From assembly GCF_003259435.1 (NCBI RefSeq), contig NZ_QLMA01000008.1, positions 412,751 through 476,750 of the forward strand: 64,000 nucleotides of DNA, given 5' to 3'. The translations under genes were made by a program, and so were the position numbers. The notes beneath the pieces are model-generated. The model worked only from the letters and a program-made list of their open reading frames with translations. It searched no databases and had not been told where the DNA came from. The DNA comes from Chitinophaga dinghuensis. GTDB lineage: Bacteria; Bacteroidota; Bacteroidia; Chitinophagales; Chitinophagaceae. Each line of letters opens with the position of its first letter. The stretch's first letter is position 1. Below are positions 46,771-55,801 of the stretch, piece after piece.

Positions 46771-47505
46771 ACAGCTATCGCTACCTTCACTCACATATTT
46801 GTCTTGTGCTAGGTGGAAAATAGGGACACTACAACAAATACATTAACAAATGAAGCTTATCACAACATAAGTTTTAATGGAATAATAAAAATTGTTGGGC
46901 TATACATCCACTTTTAGGAATCCAAACTGGGTAACTACACTAAAGTAGGGAATCCACTGGCATTTTACTATTCGCTAACAAACATCTAACTGTTGTTCTT
47001 TGAAACTAAATTAGTTTTTTGTTTAGAATTAAAAAAATTAAATAAGAAAATTCTCTTTTAGTTAACCTGTAACTCCTTGTGGTATTAAAGAGACATTTAA
47101 ATACCAAATAAAAATATGTATAGCCCCCTGAAAATAACAAGTATAAAAATATCTCTTCCAGCGGTTCACATTGTACGTTTTCTTGCATGAATTATTATCC
47201 ATCAACACCCGCCCCACAAAATTCGTGATGCACTCATTTTTTTTAAGTCTTCTTATTAATAATAAAATACAATGACTGTGATTTTTTCGCAGCAATCATT
47301 ACCATATTATTACAAACATAATATTGTTTAGTGTTGTGCTATTTCAAACTGCAATTTTAGTTCTACTGTTATCTCAATTTTGTAACACAGCCAACAAATC
47401 CTCTCTCCCAATGGGAGGTCATTCTGTTTTGCCCCAATACCCGCTTCCATTTTTACCGTTCTTCAAAAAAAACGGCACTTACGCTGGATTTGTAAATAGA
47501 AACTG

Positions 47506-47513
47506 TATATTTG
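47506..47513 (+). promoter_or_regulatory. Possible Bacteroidota -7 box upstream of the cytochrome operon
   Basis: TATATTTG matches the TAnnTTTG consensus exactly and lies about 170 nt before the first gene of the plus-strand operon. The nearest upstream TTTG is 13 nt away, shorter than the usual 19-21 nt, so the match may be chance. Confidence 0.25.
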
Positions 47514-47683
47514 AATATGTTCATACATATGGATATATTATTGGTTAGCTAGAATAGTAAAGAAAACATCAGCCAGCATCAGAAAAGCATTCCCCCAACC
47601 GAAGGGTGTCAATGGTAGTATAGTATGGGGAGACGAATGCCACTCAGGACTTAAGTGAACAATTGTATACCTGAAATTATATT

Positions 47684-50002
47684 ATGTTCCAACGTTATGT
47701 AAAAACTGCCGCGTGCATCCTGACCATTTTCACGGCCTGTAACCACCAGGATACACAGGACCAGTCGGCCGAAAAAATGCCGGAAATAGTGGACTATAAC
47801 TTCCACATCCGGCCCATATTGTCCGACAAATGCTTTGCCTGTCATGGTCCCGACGCCAACAAACGCGAGGCCGGACTACGCCTGGATATCGGCGACAGCG
47901 CCCTCAAAGCATTGAAAGATGCGCCCAATATGCACGCCCTCGTGCCTGGAAATCCTATGGCATCAGCAGTATACCAACGCATCAGCACTACGGATACTTC
48001 CATGCGCATGCCGCCTCCCGCCAGTAACCTGGCCCTCAGCAATTTTGAAGTTAAACTCATTGAAAAATGGATTAAACAGGGAGCGAAATATAAACCACAC
48101 TGGGCTTTCGTTGTACCCGTGTCTCCCGCAATACCTGCGGTAACAAACCGCCAATGGACACGTAATGCCATCGACTTTTTCACCCTGGCAAAAATGACGG
48201 AGAAAGGTCTTGCTCCCAATCCTGTAGCAGACCATGAACGACTACTGAAACGTCTTAGTCTTGATCTCACCGGACTGCCCCCTACCCTTGAACGAATGGA
48301 ACGCTTCGCTAAAGATACCAGCGATAAAGGGTATGAGCGAATGGTAGACGAACTGCTGCAAGACAGCGCCTATGGCGAGAAAATGGCCGTTCACTGGATG
48401 GATGTAGCCCGCTATGCAGATTCCCACGGATACCAGGACGATAACTACCGCAGTATGTGGCCCTGGCGCGACTGGGTCATTCACGCTTTCAACACCAACC
48501 TTTCCTATAAAGATTTTGTAACCTGGCAAATCGCCGGCGACATGATCCCCAACGCCACCCGTGAACAACTACTGGCATCAGGCTTCAACCGTAACCACAA
48601 AATCACCGAAGAAGGCGGCGTTATAGACGAAGAATACCGCATCGAATATGTAACCGACCGCACCAATACCTTCGGCAAAAGTTTACTCGGCGTCACTATT
48701 GAATGTGCACATTGCCATGACCATAAATACGATCCCTTCTCTCAAAAAGAATACTACCAGTTATTTGCCTTCTTTAATAATGTAAAGGAAGTAGGACTGG
48801 AATCAGTTGTAGGAGGCCCGGAAACATACGCTAAAAAGCCTTATATGGAGATCACCAAAGAAGATCTCAACGGTATCCTACACTATCTCAATAAACAAGA
48901 TACCGCCAAACTAATCGTATCTGTCATGGGAGAAAGAGATACCCTCAGAAAGACATTCGTGCTGGGCCGCGGCAACTACGATAATCCCACTACAGAAGTA
49001 ACTCCCGGTACGCCGATATCGATATTACCTTTCAGCACGGCCAGTTATCCGGCCAACAGACTCGGTCTTGCCAGATGGCTATTCGATCCCAAAAACCCGC
49101 TTACTGCCCGCGTAATCGTGAATCAGCTATGGCAGGAATTCTTTGGAAGAGGTATCGTAAAGAGTACCGGCGATTTCGGTATGCAGGGAGATCTCCCTAC
49201 CAACCCTGCCCTGCTCGACTGGCTGGCGGCGGATTTCGAGCAACATGGCTGGAACATGAAAAGACTCGTAAAACAAATGGTGATGTCTGCCACCTACCGT
49301 CAATCGGCTGTTGTTTCCAATGAAAAACTGAAAGCAGATCCGGAGAATATATATCTGTCCAGAGGCCCACGGTTTCGCCTACCCGCAGAAACAGTGCGCG
49401 ACCTCGTGCTGCAAAGCAGTGGCCTCCTGGTACATGAAGTGGGAGGTCCCAGTGTGAAACCATATCAGCCTAAAGGACTGTGGGAACAGGCTACCTCTGG
49501 CCGCGGACAACTAAGTACCTACCGCCAGGATCATGGTAAAAGTCTGTACCGCCGCGGACTATACACCTTCATCAAAAGAACGGTACCGCCTCCATCGATG
49601 ATGATATTCGACGCCAGCAACCGGGATCAATGCGAAGTAAAACGCTCCGCCACCAATACGCCATTGCAGGCACTGATGATGCTCAATGATCCAACAGTAC
49701 TGGAAGCATCACGCGTACTAGCTTCCCGCCTGATGCAGCAAGAAGGCAACACACAGCAACATATTGAACAAGCCTTTCATCAAATCGTTTGCCGCACACC
49801 TGCAGCAAAAGAAACTGCTATCCTGCTCAAATACTTTGAACAACAACAGTCCTATTATAAAAAGGAACCTGCCAATGCGGTCAAATTGCTGCATCATGGA
49901 GAATACCCCATGGCATCCAATCTGGACCAGGCTTCCTGGGCTGCTATGATGCAAGTGATCACCACCATTTATAATATGGAAGAAACACTGTCCAAAACCT
50001 AG
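47684..50002 (+). CDS. PSCyt1-DUF1549-DUF1553 protein (cytochrome-type, lipoprotein)
   Basis: 772 residues. A hydrophobic start with a lipobox-like IFTAC (Cys19) suggests a lipoprotein. A planctomycete-type cytochrome domain carries the haem-c site CFACH (50-54) and a distal MPPP segment near 110. It is followed by DUF1549 (about 135-345; HWMDVARYADSHGYQDD, CAHCHDHKYDPFS with a second CxxCH) and DUF1553 (about 440-700; LARWLFDPKNPLTARV, NRDQCEVKRSATNTPLQ). The family is common in Planctomycetes, Verrucomicrobia and soil Bacteroidota and nearly always stands next to a DUF1501 gene, as here. The function is not established; the haem sites point to periplasmic electron transfer or an oxidative step on a polymer or sugar. 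First gene of a four-gene operon. Confidence 0.9.
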   Translation: MFQRYVKTAACILTIFTACNHQDTQDQSAEKMPEIVDYNFHIRPILSDKCFACHGPDANKREAGLRLDIGDSALKALKDAPNMHALVPGNPMASAVYQRISTTDTSMRMPPPASNLALSNFEVKLIEKWIKQGAKYKPHWAFVVPVSPAIPAVTNRQWTRNAIDFFTLAKMTEKGLAPNPVADHERLLKRLSLDLTGLPPTLERMERFAKDTSDKGYERMVDELLQDSAYGEKMAVHWMDVARYADSHGYQDDNYRSMWPWRDWVIHAFNTNLSYKDFVTWQIAGDMIPNATREQLLASGFNRNHKITEEGGVIDEEYRIEYVTDRTNTFGKSLLGVTIECAHCHDHKYDPFSQKEYYQLFAFFNNVKEVGLESVVGGPETYAKKPYMEITKEDLNGILHYLNKQDTAKLIVSVMGERDTLRKTFVLGRGNYDNPTTEVTPGTPISILPFSTASYPANRLGLARWLFDPKNPLTARVIVNQLWQEFFGRGIVKSTGDFGMQGDLPTNPALLDWLAADFEQHGWNMKRLVKQMVMSATYRQSAVVSNEKLKADPENIYLSRGPRFRLPAETVRDLVLQSSGLLVHEVGGPSVKPYQPKGLWEQATSGRGQLSTYRQDHGKSLYRRGLYTFIKRTVPPPSMMIFDASNRDQCEVKRSATNTPLQALMMLNDPTVLEASRVLASRLMQQEGNTQQHIEQAFHQIVCRTPAAKETAILLKYFEQQQSYYKKEPANAVKLLHHGEYPMASNLDQASWAAMMQVITTIYNMEETLSKT

Positions 50003-50056
50003 AACGGGCGATGATAATATCTACATCACTATCATTCTCTCTTAAAAAATGACACG

Positions 50057-51511
50057 ATGAAAAACGAATTCATAGAGCATCACCTGAATATGAACCGCCG
50101 GAAGTTCCTGTCGCGGCTCAGTTTAGGCATCGGTAGTGTGGCGCTTGGCTCTTTGCTGATACCTGATCTATTCGGCAAAAGCAGTACCGATGAAGCGCCC
50201 TTCATCCCCGGCATGCCACACTTCGCTCCCAAAGCCAAAAGAATTATCTACCTGTTCCAGAATGGCGCGCCATCACAATTAGAAAGCTTCGACTACAAGC
50301 CCAAACTGCGGGAAATGATGGGCCAGGATTTACCGCCATCCATCCGTATGGGACAGCGACTCACAGGTATGACTGCCGGCCAGACATCCTTTCCGCTGGT
50401 AGGTTCTTATTATGACTTCAAGCAATACGGAGAAGCCAAAGCATGGGTAAGCGATCTCTTTCCTCATACTGCACAAATCGTAGATGATATCTGCATCGTA
50501 CGTTCTATGTTTACGGAAGCGATTAACCATGATCCGGCACTCACTTTTTTCCAAACAGGCGCACAACAGGGAAACCGCGCCAGCTTTGGCTCCTGGATGA
50601 GTTATGGTCTTGGTAGTGAGAATAAAAATCTCCCCGCTTTCTGTGTATTACTTTCACGCGGTAAAGGCAATGGTCAGGGCGTGTACTCCAAGCTCTGGTC
50701 CAATGGCTTCCTGGATAGTATCCACCAGGGCGTACAGTTCAGCAGTGGAGATAACCCCGTTTTGTACCTCAATAATCCCGAAGGTATAGATATGACAAAC
50801 CGCCGCCAGATGCTCGATCAGCTGGCCGCTTTGAATGATCAGTCGTACAAAGATTTTGGCGATCCGGAGATCAACACAAAGATCCAGCAGTATGAAATGG
50901 CTTATCGTATGCAGACAGCAGTACCCGAGCTAACAGATCTTTCCAAAGAATCAGATGATATCATCAAGCTCTATGGGCCGGAATGTCTTATCCCAGGCAC
51001 CTTTGCCGCTAACTGTCTCCTCGCCAGAAAGCTCTCCGAAAGCGGCGTACGTTTCGTACAGCTCTATCATCAGGGCTGGGATCAGCATGGTAACCTTCCC
51101 AATGAAATGGCCGGCCAGGCAAAGGATGTAGACCGCGCCTCTGCGGCCCTTATCACCGATCTCAAACAACGTGGACTCCTGGATGAAACCCTCGTTATCT
51201 GGGGTGGCGAATTTGGCAGAACAAATTATTGTCAGGGTAAAATGACTGCGGAGAATTATGGTCGTGACCATCACCCACGCTGCTTCTCCATCTGGATGGC
51301 CGGTGGCGGCGTAAAACCAGGCATCGTTTACGGAGAGACCGACGAGTTCGGATACAATATTATAAAAGATCCTGTCCATGTACACGATTTCCATGCCACT
51401 GTATTACATCTCATGGGACTGGATCACGAAAAACTAACATTCAAACACCAAGGCCGACGTTATCGTCTTACGGATGTCGCCGGAAAAGTTATACCAGGGC
51501 TGATGGCCTAA
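50057..51511 (+). CDS. DUF1501 family protein, Tat-exported, sulfatase-like fold
   Basis: 484 residues. A twin-arginine signal (NRRKFLSRLSLGIGS) begins at Met12; either Met1 or Met12 could be the start. The rest matches DUF1501: AKRIIYLFQNGAPSQLESFDYKP, RSMFTEAINHDPALTFFQTG, FVQLYHQGWDQHG, VIWGGEFGRTNYCQGKM, GRDHHPRCFSIWMAGGG. The Asp/His-rich segments resemble the metal site of the alkaline phosphatase/sulfatase fold. Folding in the cytoplasm with a metal before Tat export would fit. It lies 54 nt after the DUF1549/DUF1553 gene, its usual partner. Substrate unknown. Confidence 0.9.
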   Translation: MKNEFIEHHLNMNRRKFLSRLSLGIGSVALGSLLIPDLFGKSSTDEAPFIPGMPHFAPKAKRIIYLFQNGAPSQLESFDYKPKLREMMGQDLPPSIRMGQRLTGMTAGQTSFPLVGSYYDFKQYGEAKAWVSDLFPHTAQIVDDICIVRSMFTEAINHDPALTFFQTGAQQGNRASFGSWMSYGLGSENKNLPAFCVLLSRGKGNGQGVYSKLWSNGFLDSIHQGVQFSSGDNPVLYLNNPEGIDMTNRRQMLDQLAALNDQSYKDFGDPEINTKIQQYEMAYRMQTAVPELTDLSKESDDIIKLYGPECLIPGTFAANCLLARKLSESGVRFVQLYHQGWDQHGNLPNEMAGQAKDVDRASAALITDLKQRGLLDETLVIWGGEFGRTNYCQGKMTAENYGRDHHPRCFSIWMAGGGVKPGIVYGETDEFGYNIIKDPVHVHDFHATVLHLMGLDHEKLTFKHQGRRYRLTDVAGKVIPGLMA

Positions 51512-51526
51512 TAAATAATAGCATTA

Positions 51527-52552
51527 ATGGAGAGAAGAAAATTCATACAGGCATCCACGTTAGTTGCCGCCTCTTTTTATATTTCCCGCGATCTCTTTGC
51601 CCGTCCCAAAGGGCCTGTATATGGCCACCAGGATATGCGTTTTACGCTGGATACCCGCTGGGGAACACTGGATAGCAGCAGACATCCTGTGAAAGATTGT
51701 CATGAGATGGTGCAGGACCAGAAAGGACGCATCATCCTGCTGACCAACGAAACAAAAAACAATGTGCTTATTTATAATAAGTCCGGGAAGCTGTTAGCCT
51801 ACTGGGGGCATGAGTTTCCGGGAGCGCATGGACTTACCCTCTCCAACGAAAATGGCACAGAATACCTGTTTATCACTGATACGGAAAAGCACCAGGTGTA
51901 TAAGACCACCATGGACGGTAAAATCCTGATGACAATAGACTATCCCGCTGAAACAGGATTGTACAAAAAGAAAGAAGAATTTGTTCCTACTGAGACAACC
52001 ATTACAGACAATGGCGATATCTACATTGCAGACGGTTATGGCCTACAGTATATCCTGCATTATGATCGCAATGGAAAGCTGCTGAATACATTTGGAGGTC
52101 GTGGTGAGGGAGATGCGCATCTGGATAATGCACATGGTATTTGTGTAGACCGCCGTCAGGGAACGGCTTCTCTGCTGGTAACAGATCGCACCCGGAATTG
52201 TTTTAAGCGTTTCAGTATGGATGGACACCTACAGGAAGTAATATCTCTCCCGGGCGCATGTGTTTGTCGACCGGTGATTAAGGGAGATCATCTTTATGCA
52301 GCCGTATTACGTTCTCCTGATATGGGTGTAAATGGTAGTGGGTTTGTTACCATTCTGGATAAAAACAACAAAGTTATATCTAATATCGGTGGTACTGCTC
52401 CTGTGTATAAGGACCAGCAGTTACAACCTATGCAGCAAATGGAGAAGATCTTCGTACATCCACATGATGTTTGTGTCGATAACGATGAGAACCTGTATGT
52501 GGCACAATGGGCTGCAGGGAAAGTGTATCCATATAAACTCAGGAGGGTATAA
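51527..52552 (+). CDS. NHL/six-bladed beta-propeller protein with Tat-like leader
   Basis: 341 residues. The N-terminus ERRKFIQASTLVAASFYIS looks like a Tat signal. The body has repeated blade-like segments: FITDTEKHQVYKTTMDG, DGYGLQYILHYDRNGKLL, LDNAHGICVDRRQG, VTDRTRNCFKRFSMDGH, PHDVCVDNDENLYVAQWAAGKVY. These fit NHL-type propellers, which bind partners or substrates and in some cases act as lyases or lactonases; no catalytic residue set can be assigned. It starts 15 nt after the DUF1501 gene and overlaps the next gene by 1 nt (TAATG), so it is part of the same operon and probably works in the same periplasmic complex. Confidence 0.82.
   Translation: MERRKFIQASTLVAASFYISRDLFARPKGPVYGHQDMRFTLDTRWGTLDSSRHPVKDCHEMVQDQKGRIILLTNETKNNVLIYNKSGKLLAYWGHEFPGAHGLTLSNENGTEYLFITDTEKHQVYKTTMDGKILMTIDYPAETGLYKKKEEFVPTETTITDNGDIYIADGYGLQYILHYDRNGKLLNTFGGRGEGDAHLDNAHGICVDRRQGTASLLVTDRTRNCFKRFSMDGHLQEVISLPGACVCRPVIKGDHLYAAVLRSPDMGVNGSGFVTILDKNNKVISNIGGTAPVYKDQQLQPMQQMEKIFVHPHDVCVDNDENLYVAQWAAGKVYPYKLRRV
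52541..52547 (+). promoter_or_regulatory. Strong Shine-Dalgarno site AGGAGGG
   Basis: AGGAGGG lies 4 nt before the ATG at 52552, inside the end of the propeller gene, and fixes the start of the membrane cytochrome gene at the TAATG overlap. Most genes in this window have only A-rich leaders, so this classical site stands out; it probably supports re-initiation after the upstream stop. Confidence 0.6.
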
Positions 52553-54708
52553 TGAAATGGAAACCGATCCGCTGGCAGAACGTTTGCAACCAACTGCTAT
52601 TTGCTGCGAATATATTTGCCCTGGTGCTGTTTATTGCTGGCAGCAGTGTTATAGCGCCCGCCTGGTTACAGGTCTTGGGGCGCATGCATCCGCTGGTATT
52701 ACATTTTCCTATCGTATTGCTGCTACTAGGCAGTCTGCTCCTCTTTATACGATTACCTGAGCCAGAGGCTAATCGCTGGAAAACAGCGTTTACCACCTGG
52801 CTTTTGCTCGTGGCAGCTCTCAGTACAGCCGTTACCGTGATCATGGGGTTATTGCTTGCAAGGGAAGGCGGCTATACAGACGATGGCAATATTCAATGGC
52901 ATAAATGGGGAGGAATGGCCGTATTATGGGCTGCGTCTGCCTTATACTGGCTACGAGCATCGGCAAAATCCTGGCTCCCGAAAATAAGCGCGATTGTAAC
53001 AGTCATCCTGGTAATTGTTACAGGCCATTTCGGCGCTGATATCACGCATGGCAACAATTTCGTACTGGCGCCAGTGATGCCACACAACACTACGGTTCCA
53101 CTGGAGAAAGCGTTAGTATATGAGCATCTCGTGAAGCCTATCCTGGAGGAGAAGTGTATGAACTGCCACAATACCGGAAAAGCAAAGGGAGGATTGTCCA
53201 TGGAACTACCGAAGCAATTACTTGCCGGTGGCAAAAGTGGTAAATTGTTTATCCCCGGTAATCCGGATGTAAGTCTGCTCATAGAACGATTACATCTTCC
53301 TGCGGAAGACAAAAAACACATGCCTCCGGCGGGTAAGCCACAGCTCACCAGTGAGGAAGCGGCATTGATTTATTACTGGATTAAAGGGAACGCAGATTTC
53401 AAAACAATGGTAGCTTCACTACCGGCACATGATAGTCTGCGATTACTTGCTACGGCACATCTACAGCCCGCTGCCGCAGAAGAACCGGTATACGATTTCT
53501 CCCCGGCAGATACCAAAGTGGTAGCGCAGCTAAATAATAACTATCGCGTCGTATATCCGATAGCGTTACATGCGGCGCCGTTGATCGCTAACTGGTATAA
53601 TAAGGATAAGTTCAACATCCAATCTGTTGTGGAGCTGTTGAAAGTAAAGGAACAGGTGATAGAGATGCATTTACAGAAGATGCCGGTGAAAGATGCGGAC
53701 CTGGAGGTATTATCCCAATTCAAACAGTTACGCGTACTCAATCTGAGCTTTACCAATATTACAGGACAAACACTGGCGACACTTGCCAAACTGCCACATT
53801 TGCGGAGTCTTTCTGTATCCGGTACGCCTGTCACGATGCAACAGATCATGGGGCTCAAATCTGCGCCTGCATTAAAAGAGCTGTATATATGGAATACGGG
53901 CCTCTCCTCTGCCGATATCCAACAGGTCCAGAAGAGTTTCCCGCAGACCGCTCTTGTAAAAGGTTTCACCAATGACAAGGGAGAGCAGTTAAAGTTAAAT
54001 CAGCCTATTATTGTGAATCCTGTTGCCGTTTTCAGGAATAGCCTGCAACTGAAGTTGCAGCATCCGGTAAAAGGAGTAGCCATCCGTTACACCACAGATG
54101 GCAGCGCTCCCGACAGCCTGCAATCTCCTATATTTAAGGACAGTCTCCTCATCACCAATAACACCACCATTCGCGCCATCGCCTGCAAACAAGGCTGGTA
54201 TACCAGCGATCCTATACAGCTATCGCTCTACAAATCCACCTTCCAGCCAGACAGCATCCTGATGGTCAATCAACCGGAAGGTACCTATCTCGGCAATGGC
54301 AGCATTACCCTCATCGATGGGCAAAAAGGAGGAATAGATTTCGGTAATGGTAAATGGCTCGGCTATAACAAAAGAGGATTTGAAGCGATCATACGATTCC
54401 CACAGGCAATACCGCTGCAATCAGTCACCATAGGCTCGCTGCGTAATACAGGATCGTACATCTTCCTACCTCATCAAGTTGAAATATGGGGTGGCAATGA
54501 CCTCCAACATCTGAAATTGTTGAAGAAAGTGATGCCTGCCGCCGATAAAAAAGATGATCCGGTAACAGCTATGGATATTAATTGTACATTTCCTGCCACG
54601 CAGGTGGCTTGTATGAAGATAATCATCAGGCCAACGATTATACCAGCATGGCATGCAGGGAAAGGGCAAAATGGGTGGGTATTTGTGGATGAAGTATTAT
54701 TTAATTAA
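52552..54708 (+). CDS. Membrane-anchored c-type cytochrome with LRR-like and chitobiase-like domains
   Basis: 718 residues. Four hydrophobic segments at 15-165 (including HPLVLHFPIVLLLLGSLLLF) resemble DUF2231 membrane modules. A PSCyt1-like cytochrome domain follows with CMNCH (202-206) and a KKHMPPAGKPQL segment carrying the likely distal Met. Residues ~380-470 have leucine-rich repeats (LEVLSQFKQLRVLNLSF, LPHLRSLSVSG). Residues ~490-570 resemble the chitobiase C-terminal beta-sandwich (IRYTTDGSAPDSLQSP), and the last ~120 residues look discoidin-like. The gene is the inner-membrane, haem-bearing end of the operon and could pass electrons between the soluble cytochrome and the membrane; the C-terminal sandwich domains suggest glycan contact. 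It is followed by a strong terminator. Confidence 0.85.
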   Translation: MKWKPIRWQNVCNQLLFAANIFALVLFIAGSSVIAPAWLQVLGRMHPLVLHFPIVLLLLGSLLLFIRLPEPEANRWKTAFTTWLLLVAALSTAVTVIMGLLLAREGGYTDDGNIQWHKWGGMAVLWAASALYWLRASAKSWLPKISAIVTVILVIVTGHFGADITHGNNFVLAPVMPHNTTVPLEKALVYEHLVKPILEEKCMNCHNTGKAKGGLSMELPKQLLAGGKSGKLFIPGNPDVSLLIERLHLPAEDKKHMPPAGKPQLTSEEAALIYYWIKGNADFKTMVASLPAHDSLRLLATAHLQPAAAEEPVYDFSPADTKVVAQLNNNYRVVYPIALHAAPLIANWYNKDKFNIQSVVELLKVKEQVIEMHLQKMPVKDADLEVLSQFKQLRVLNLSFTNITGQTLATLAKLPHLRSLSVSGTPVTMQQIMGLKSAPALKELYIWNTGLSSADIQQVQKSFPQTALVKGFTNDKGEQLKLNQPIIVNPVAVFRNSLQLKLQHPVKGVAIRYTTDGSAPDSLQSPIFKDSLLITNNTTIRAIACKQGWYTSDPIQLSLYKSTFQPDSILMVNQPEGTYLGNGSITLIDGQKGGIDFGNGKWLGYNKRGFEAIIRFPQAIPLQSVTIGSLRNTGSYIFLPHQVEIWGGNDLQHLKLLKKVMPAADKKDDPVTAMDINCTFPATQVACMKIIIRPTIIPAWHAGKGQNGWVFVDEVLFN

Positions 54709-55048
54709 TGAGTAATGTGATTTCATTCTTAGGTACTATTCCCCCTCCAAGTGTTAATGACCGACTAAGTCTGATAAAAAACAGACCTGCATATTCCGCA
54801 GGTCTGTTTTTTTATAAACACGTCTCCATTCCATATACTGGATGTAGTCACCAGACATTTTATTTACCAGTGGTCTTTCATCAAGATAAATAGATAACCC
54901 GCCCGAAATGTGTATACCCCCTACTACTATTCTCTCTATTATGCCCGCTTATATTACGCATCCATCTTGGAGTTATGTCATTATACTTGAAAATTTTATT
55001 TAAATAATATATTCCCTTATTAACTTCGTACTATAATTAATACCCGCC
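54709..55048 (+). other. Intergenic region with terminator, otherwise no feature seen
   Basis: Holds the terminator at 54776-54813. The rest is AT-rich (tatttaaataatatatt near 55,000) and probably contains the promoter of the lipoprotein gene that follows, but no box with proper spacing was found; TATACTTG at 54982-54989 is one base off the -7 consensus without a suitable upstream element. Confidence 0.5.
54776..54813 (+). terminator. Intrinsic terminator of the cytochrome/DUF1501 operon
   Basis: AAAAACAGACCTGC pairs with GCAGGTCTGTTTTT around a 7-nt loop (ATATTCC), followed by a run of T. The A-run before the stem makes it usable on both strands. It lies 68 nt after the last stop codon of the operon. 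Confidence 0.92.
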
Positions 55049-55393
55049 ATGAATAAAAGACTATACCTATCAGGCGCTCTTATTTGTTGTATGCTGACAC
55101 AAGTCAGCTGTAGCAATGAACCCAGTGCACCCAAAAATGAAGACATTACCGACACCATCGACAAAACAGGTTCTATTGAAACTGTACTCAGTACCAACCA
55201 CATCGACAAGCTTCATGATGAAGTGGTGACTACCCATAAAATCTGGACTAACTCAAACCTGTACAAAACAGTAGTTCACCGCGATACTATTCCTTCCCTG
55301 GGCCAAACCACAGAAGAGGGCGAAAACGGGAACGGAGATATTACATCAATTAAACTTCAGAAGGATTACGAGATTTATGTCACCGTTCAATAA
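55049..55393 (+). CDS. Small lipoprotein of unknown function
   Basis: 114 residues. The signal sequence ends in a lipobox, TQVSC (Cys near 21), followed by an acidic, Asp/Glu/Thr-rich stretch and a C-terminal segment SIKLQKDYEIYVTVQ. No known domain is recognised. It overlaps the next lipoprotein gene by 17 nt, and that gene lies 17 nt upstream of the ATP-grasp ligase, so the three probably form one transcript and the protein may be part of the same envelope system. Confidence 0.75.
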   Translation: MNKRLYLSGALICCMLTQVSCSNEPSAPKNEDITDTIDKTGSIETVLSTNHIDKLHDEVVTTHKIWTNSNLYKTVVHRDTIPSLGQTTEEGENGNGDITSIKLQKDYEIYVTVQ

Positions 55394-55784
55394 GAAATTT
55401 AAAAAATCGGCACATATACAACTGGTGCTGATTACCGCAATACTTGCCAGTTGTCATAAACCTACCCCCCATCCCCAGCGCAGGGTATTCATGCGCAGCG
55501 ATACCACTGCTCCCTACAACGGTGTAAGAAGTTATTATGGGGATAACAATGGAAATTATTCCAGTGACAACGAATATTATTCCGGTAACAACGGATATCA
55601 CCACCATTCGCATCTCTGGTACTATGCCTTCAGGCCTTATGGTCATTATTACAATGGTAGTTACAGGCGTGCCGGTTACTATTCCGGAGGCCTCAGTGAG
55701 CATGCCAATACCGGTAGCAATGGTTTCAAAGGAAGTATTACCCGTGGCGGATTTGGCTCACATGGCTTCAGTGTATCTTCCTAA
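55377..55784 (+). CDS. Small Gly/Tyr/His-rich lipoprotein with TRGGFG tail (YgiB-like)
   Basis: 135 residues. A signal with lipobox ILASC (Cys near 26) is followed by a low-complexity region rich in Tyr, Gly, Asn, Ser and His (NEYYSGNNGYHHHSH). The C-terminus reads GSITRGGFGSHGFSVSS. From memory, E. coli YgiB (DUF1190) carries TVTRGGFGES near its C-terminus and its gene stands next to ygiC, an ATP-grasp ligase; the pair yjfM/yjfC is similar. Here the same kind of ligase gene follows 17 nt later. I infer that the tail is the target of the ligase, or at least that the two act together. The Tyr/Gly/His-rich body is unlike YgiB and may be a Bacteroidota variant. Confidence 0.75.
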   Translation: MSPFNKKFKKSAHIQLVLITAILASCHKPTPHPQRRVFMRSDTTAPYNGVRSYYGDNNGNYSSDNEYYSGNNGYHHHSHLWYYAFRPYGHYYNGSYRRAGYYSGGLSEHANTGSNGFKGSITRGGFGSHGFSVSS

Positions 55785-55801
55785 TTTCAATCAACTTTCA
55801 G

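Larger units (their letters stand above)
46291..47683. other. 1.4-kb AT-rich intergenic region between divergent operons
   Basis: No convincing gene. Short frames of 60-77 codons here have poor composition and no recognisable motif. On the BGC side it holds two leader hairpins (near 46,420-46,477), further out a 12-bp palindrome (46,759-46,770). Bacteroidota -7-like boxes (TAnnTTTG) occur at 47,506-47,513 on plus and 47,313-47,320 on minus, but neither has a well-spaced TTTG upstream box, so neither is called a promoter with confidence. The long leader on the minus strand fits an operon controlled after initiation. Confidence 0.6.

Noticed and set aside
47006..47295. Two overlapping minus-strand frames of 60-77 codons
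   Set aside because: AT-rich, Phe/Tyr/Leu-heavy chance frames in intergenic DNA without motifs.
47313..47320. Minus-strand TATGTTTG as promoter of the synthase operon
   Set aside because: It matches the -7 consensus but the TTTG upstream is 24 nt away and the leader would exceed 1 kb; not enough to call.
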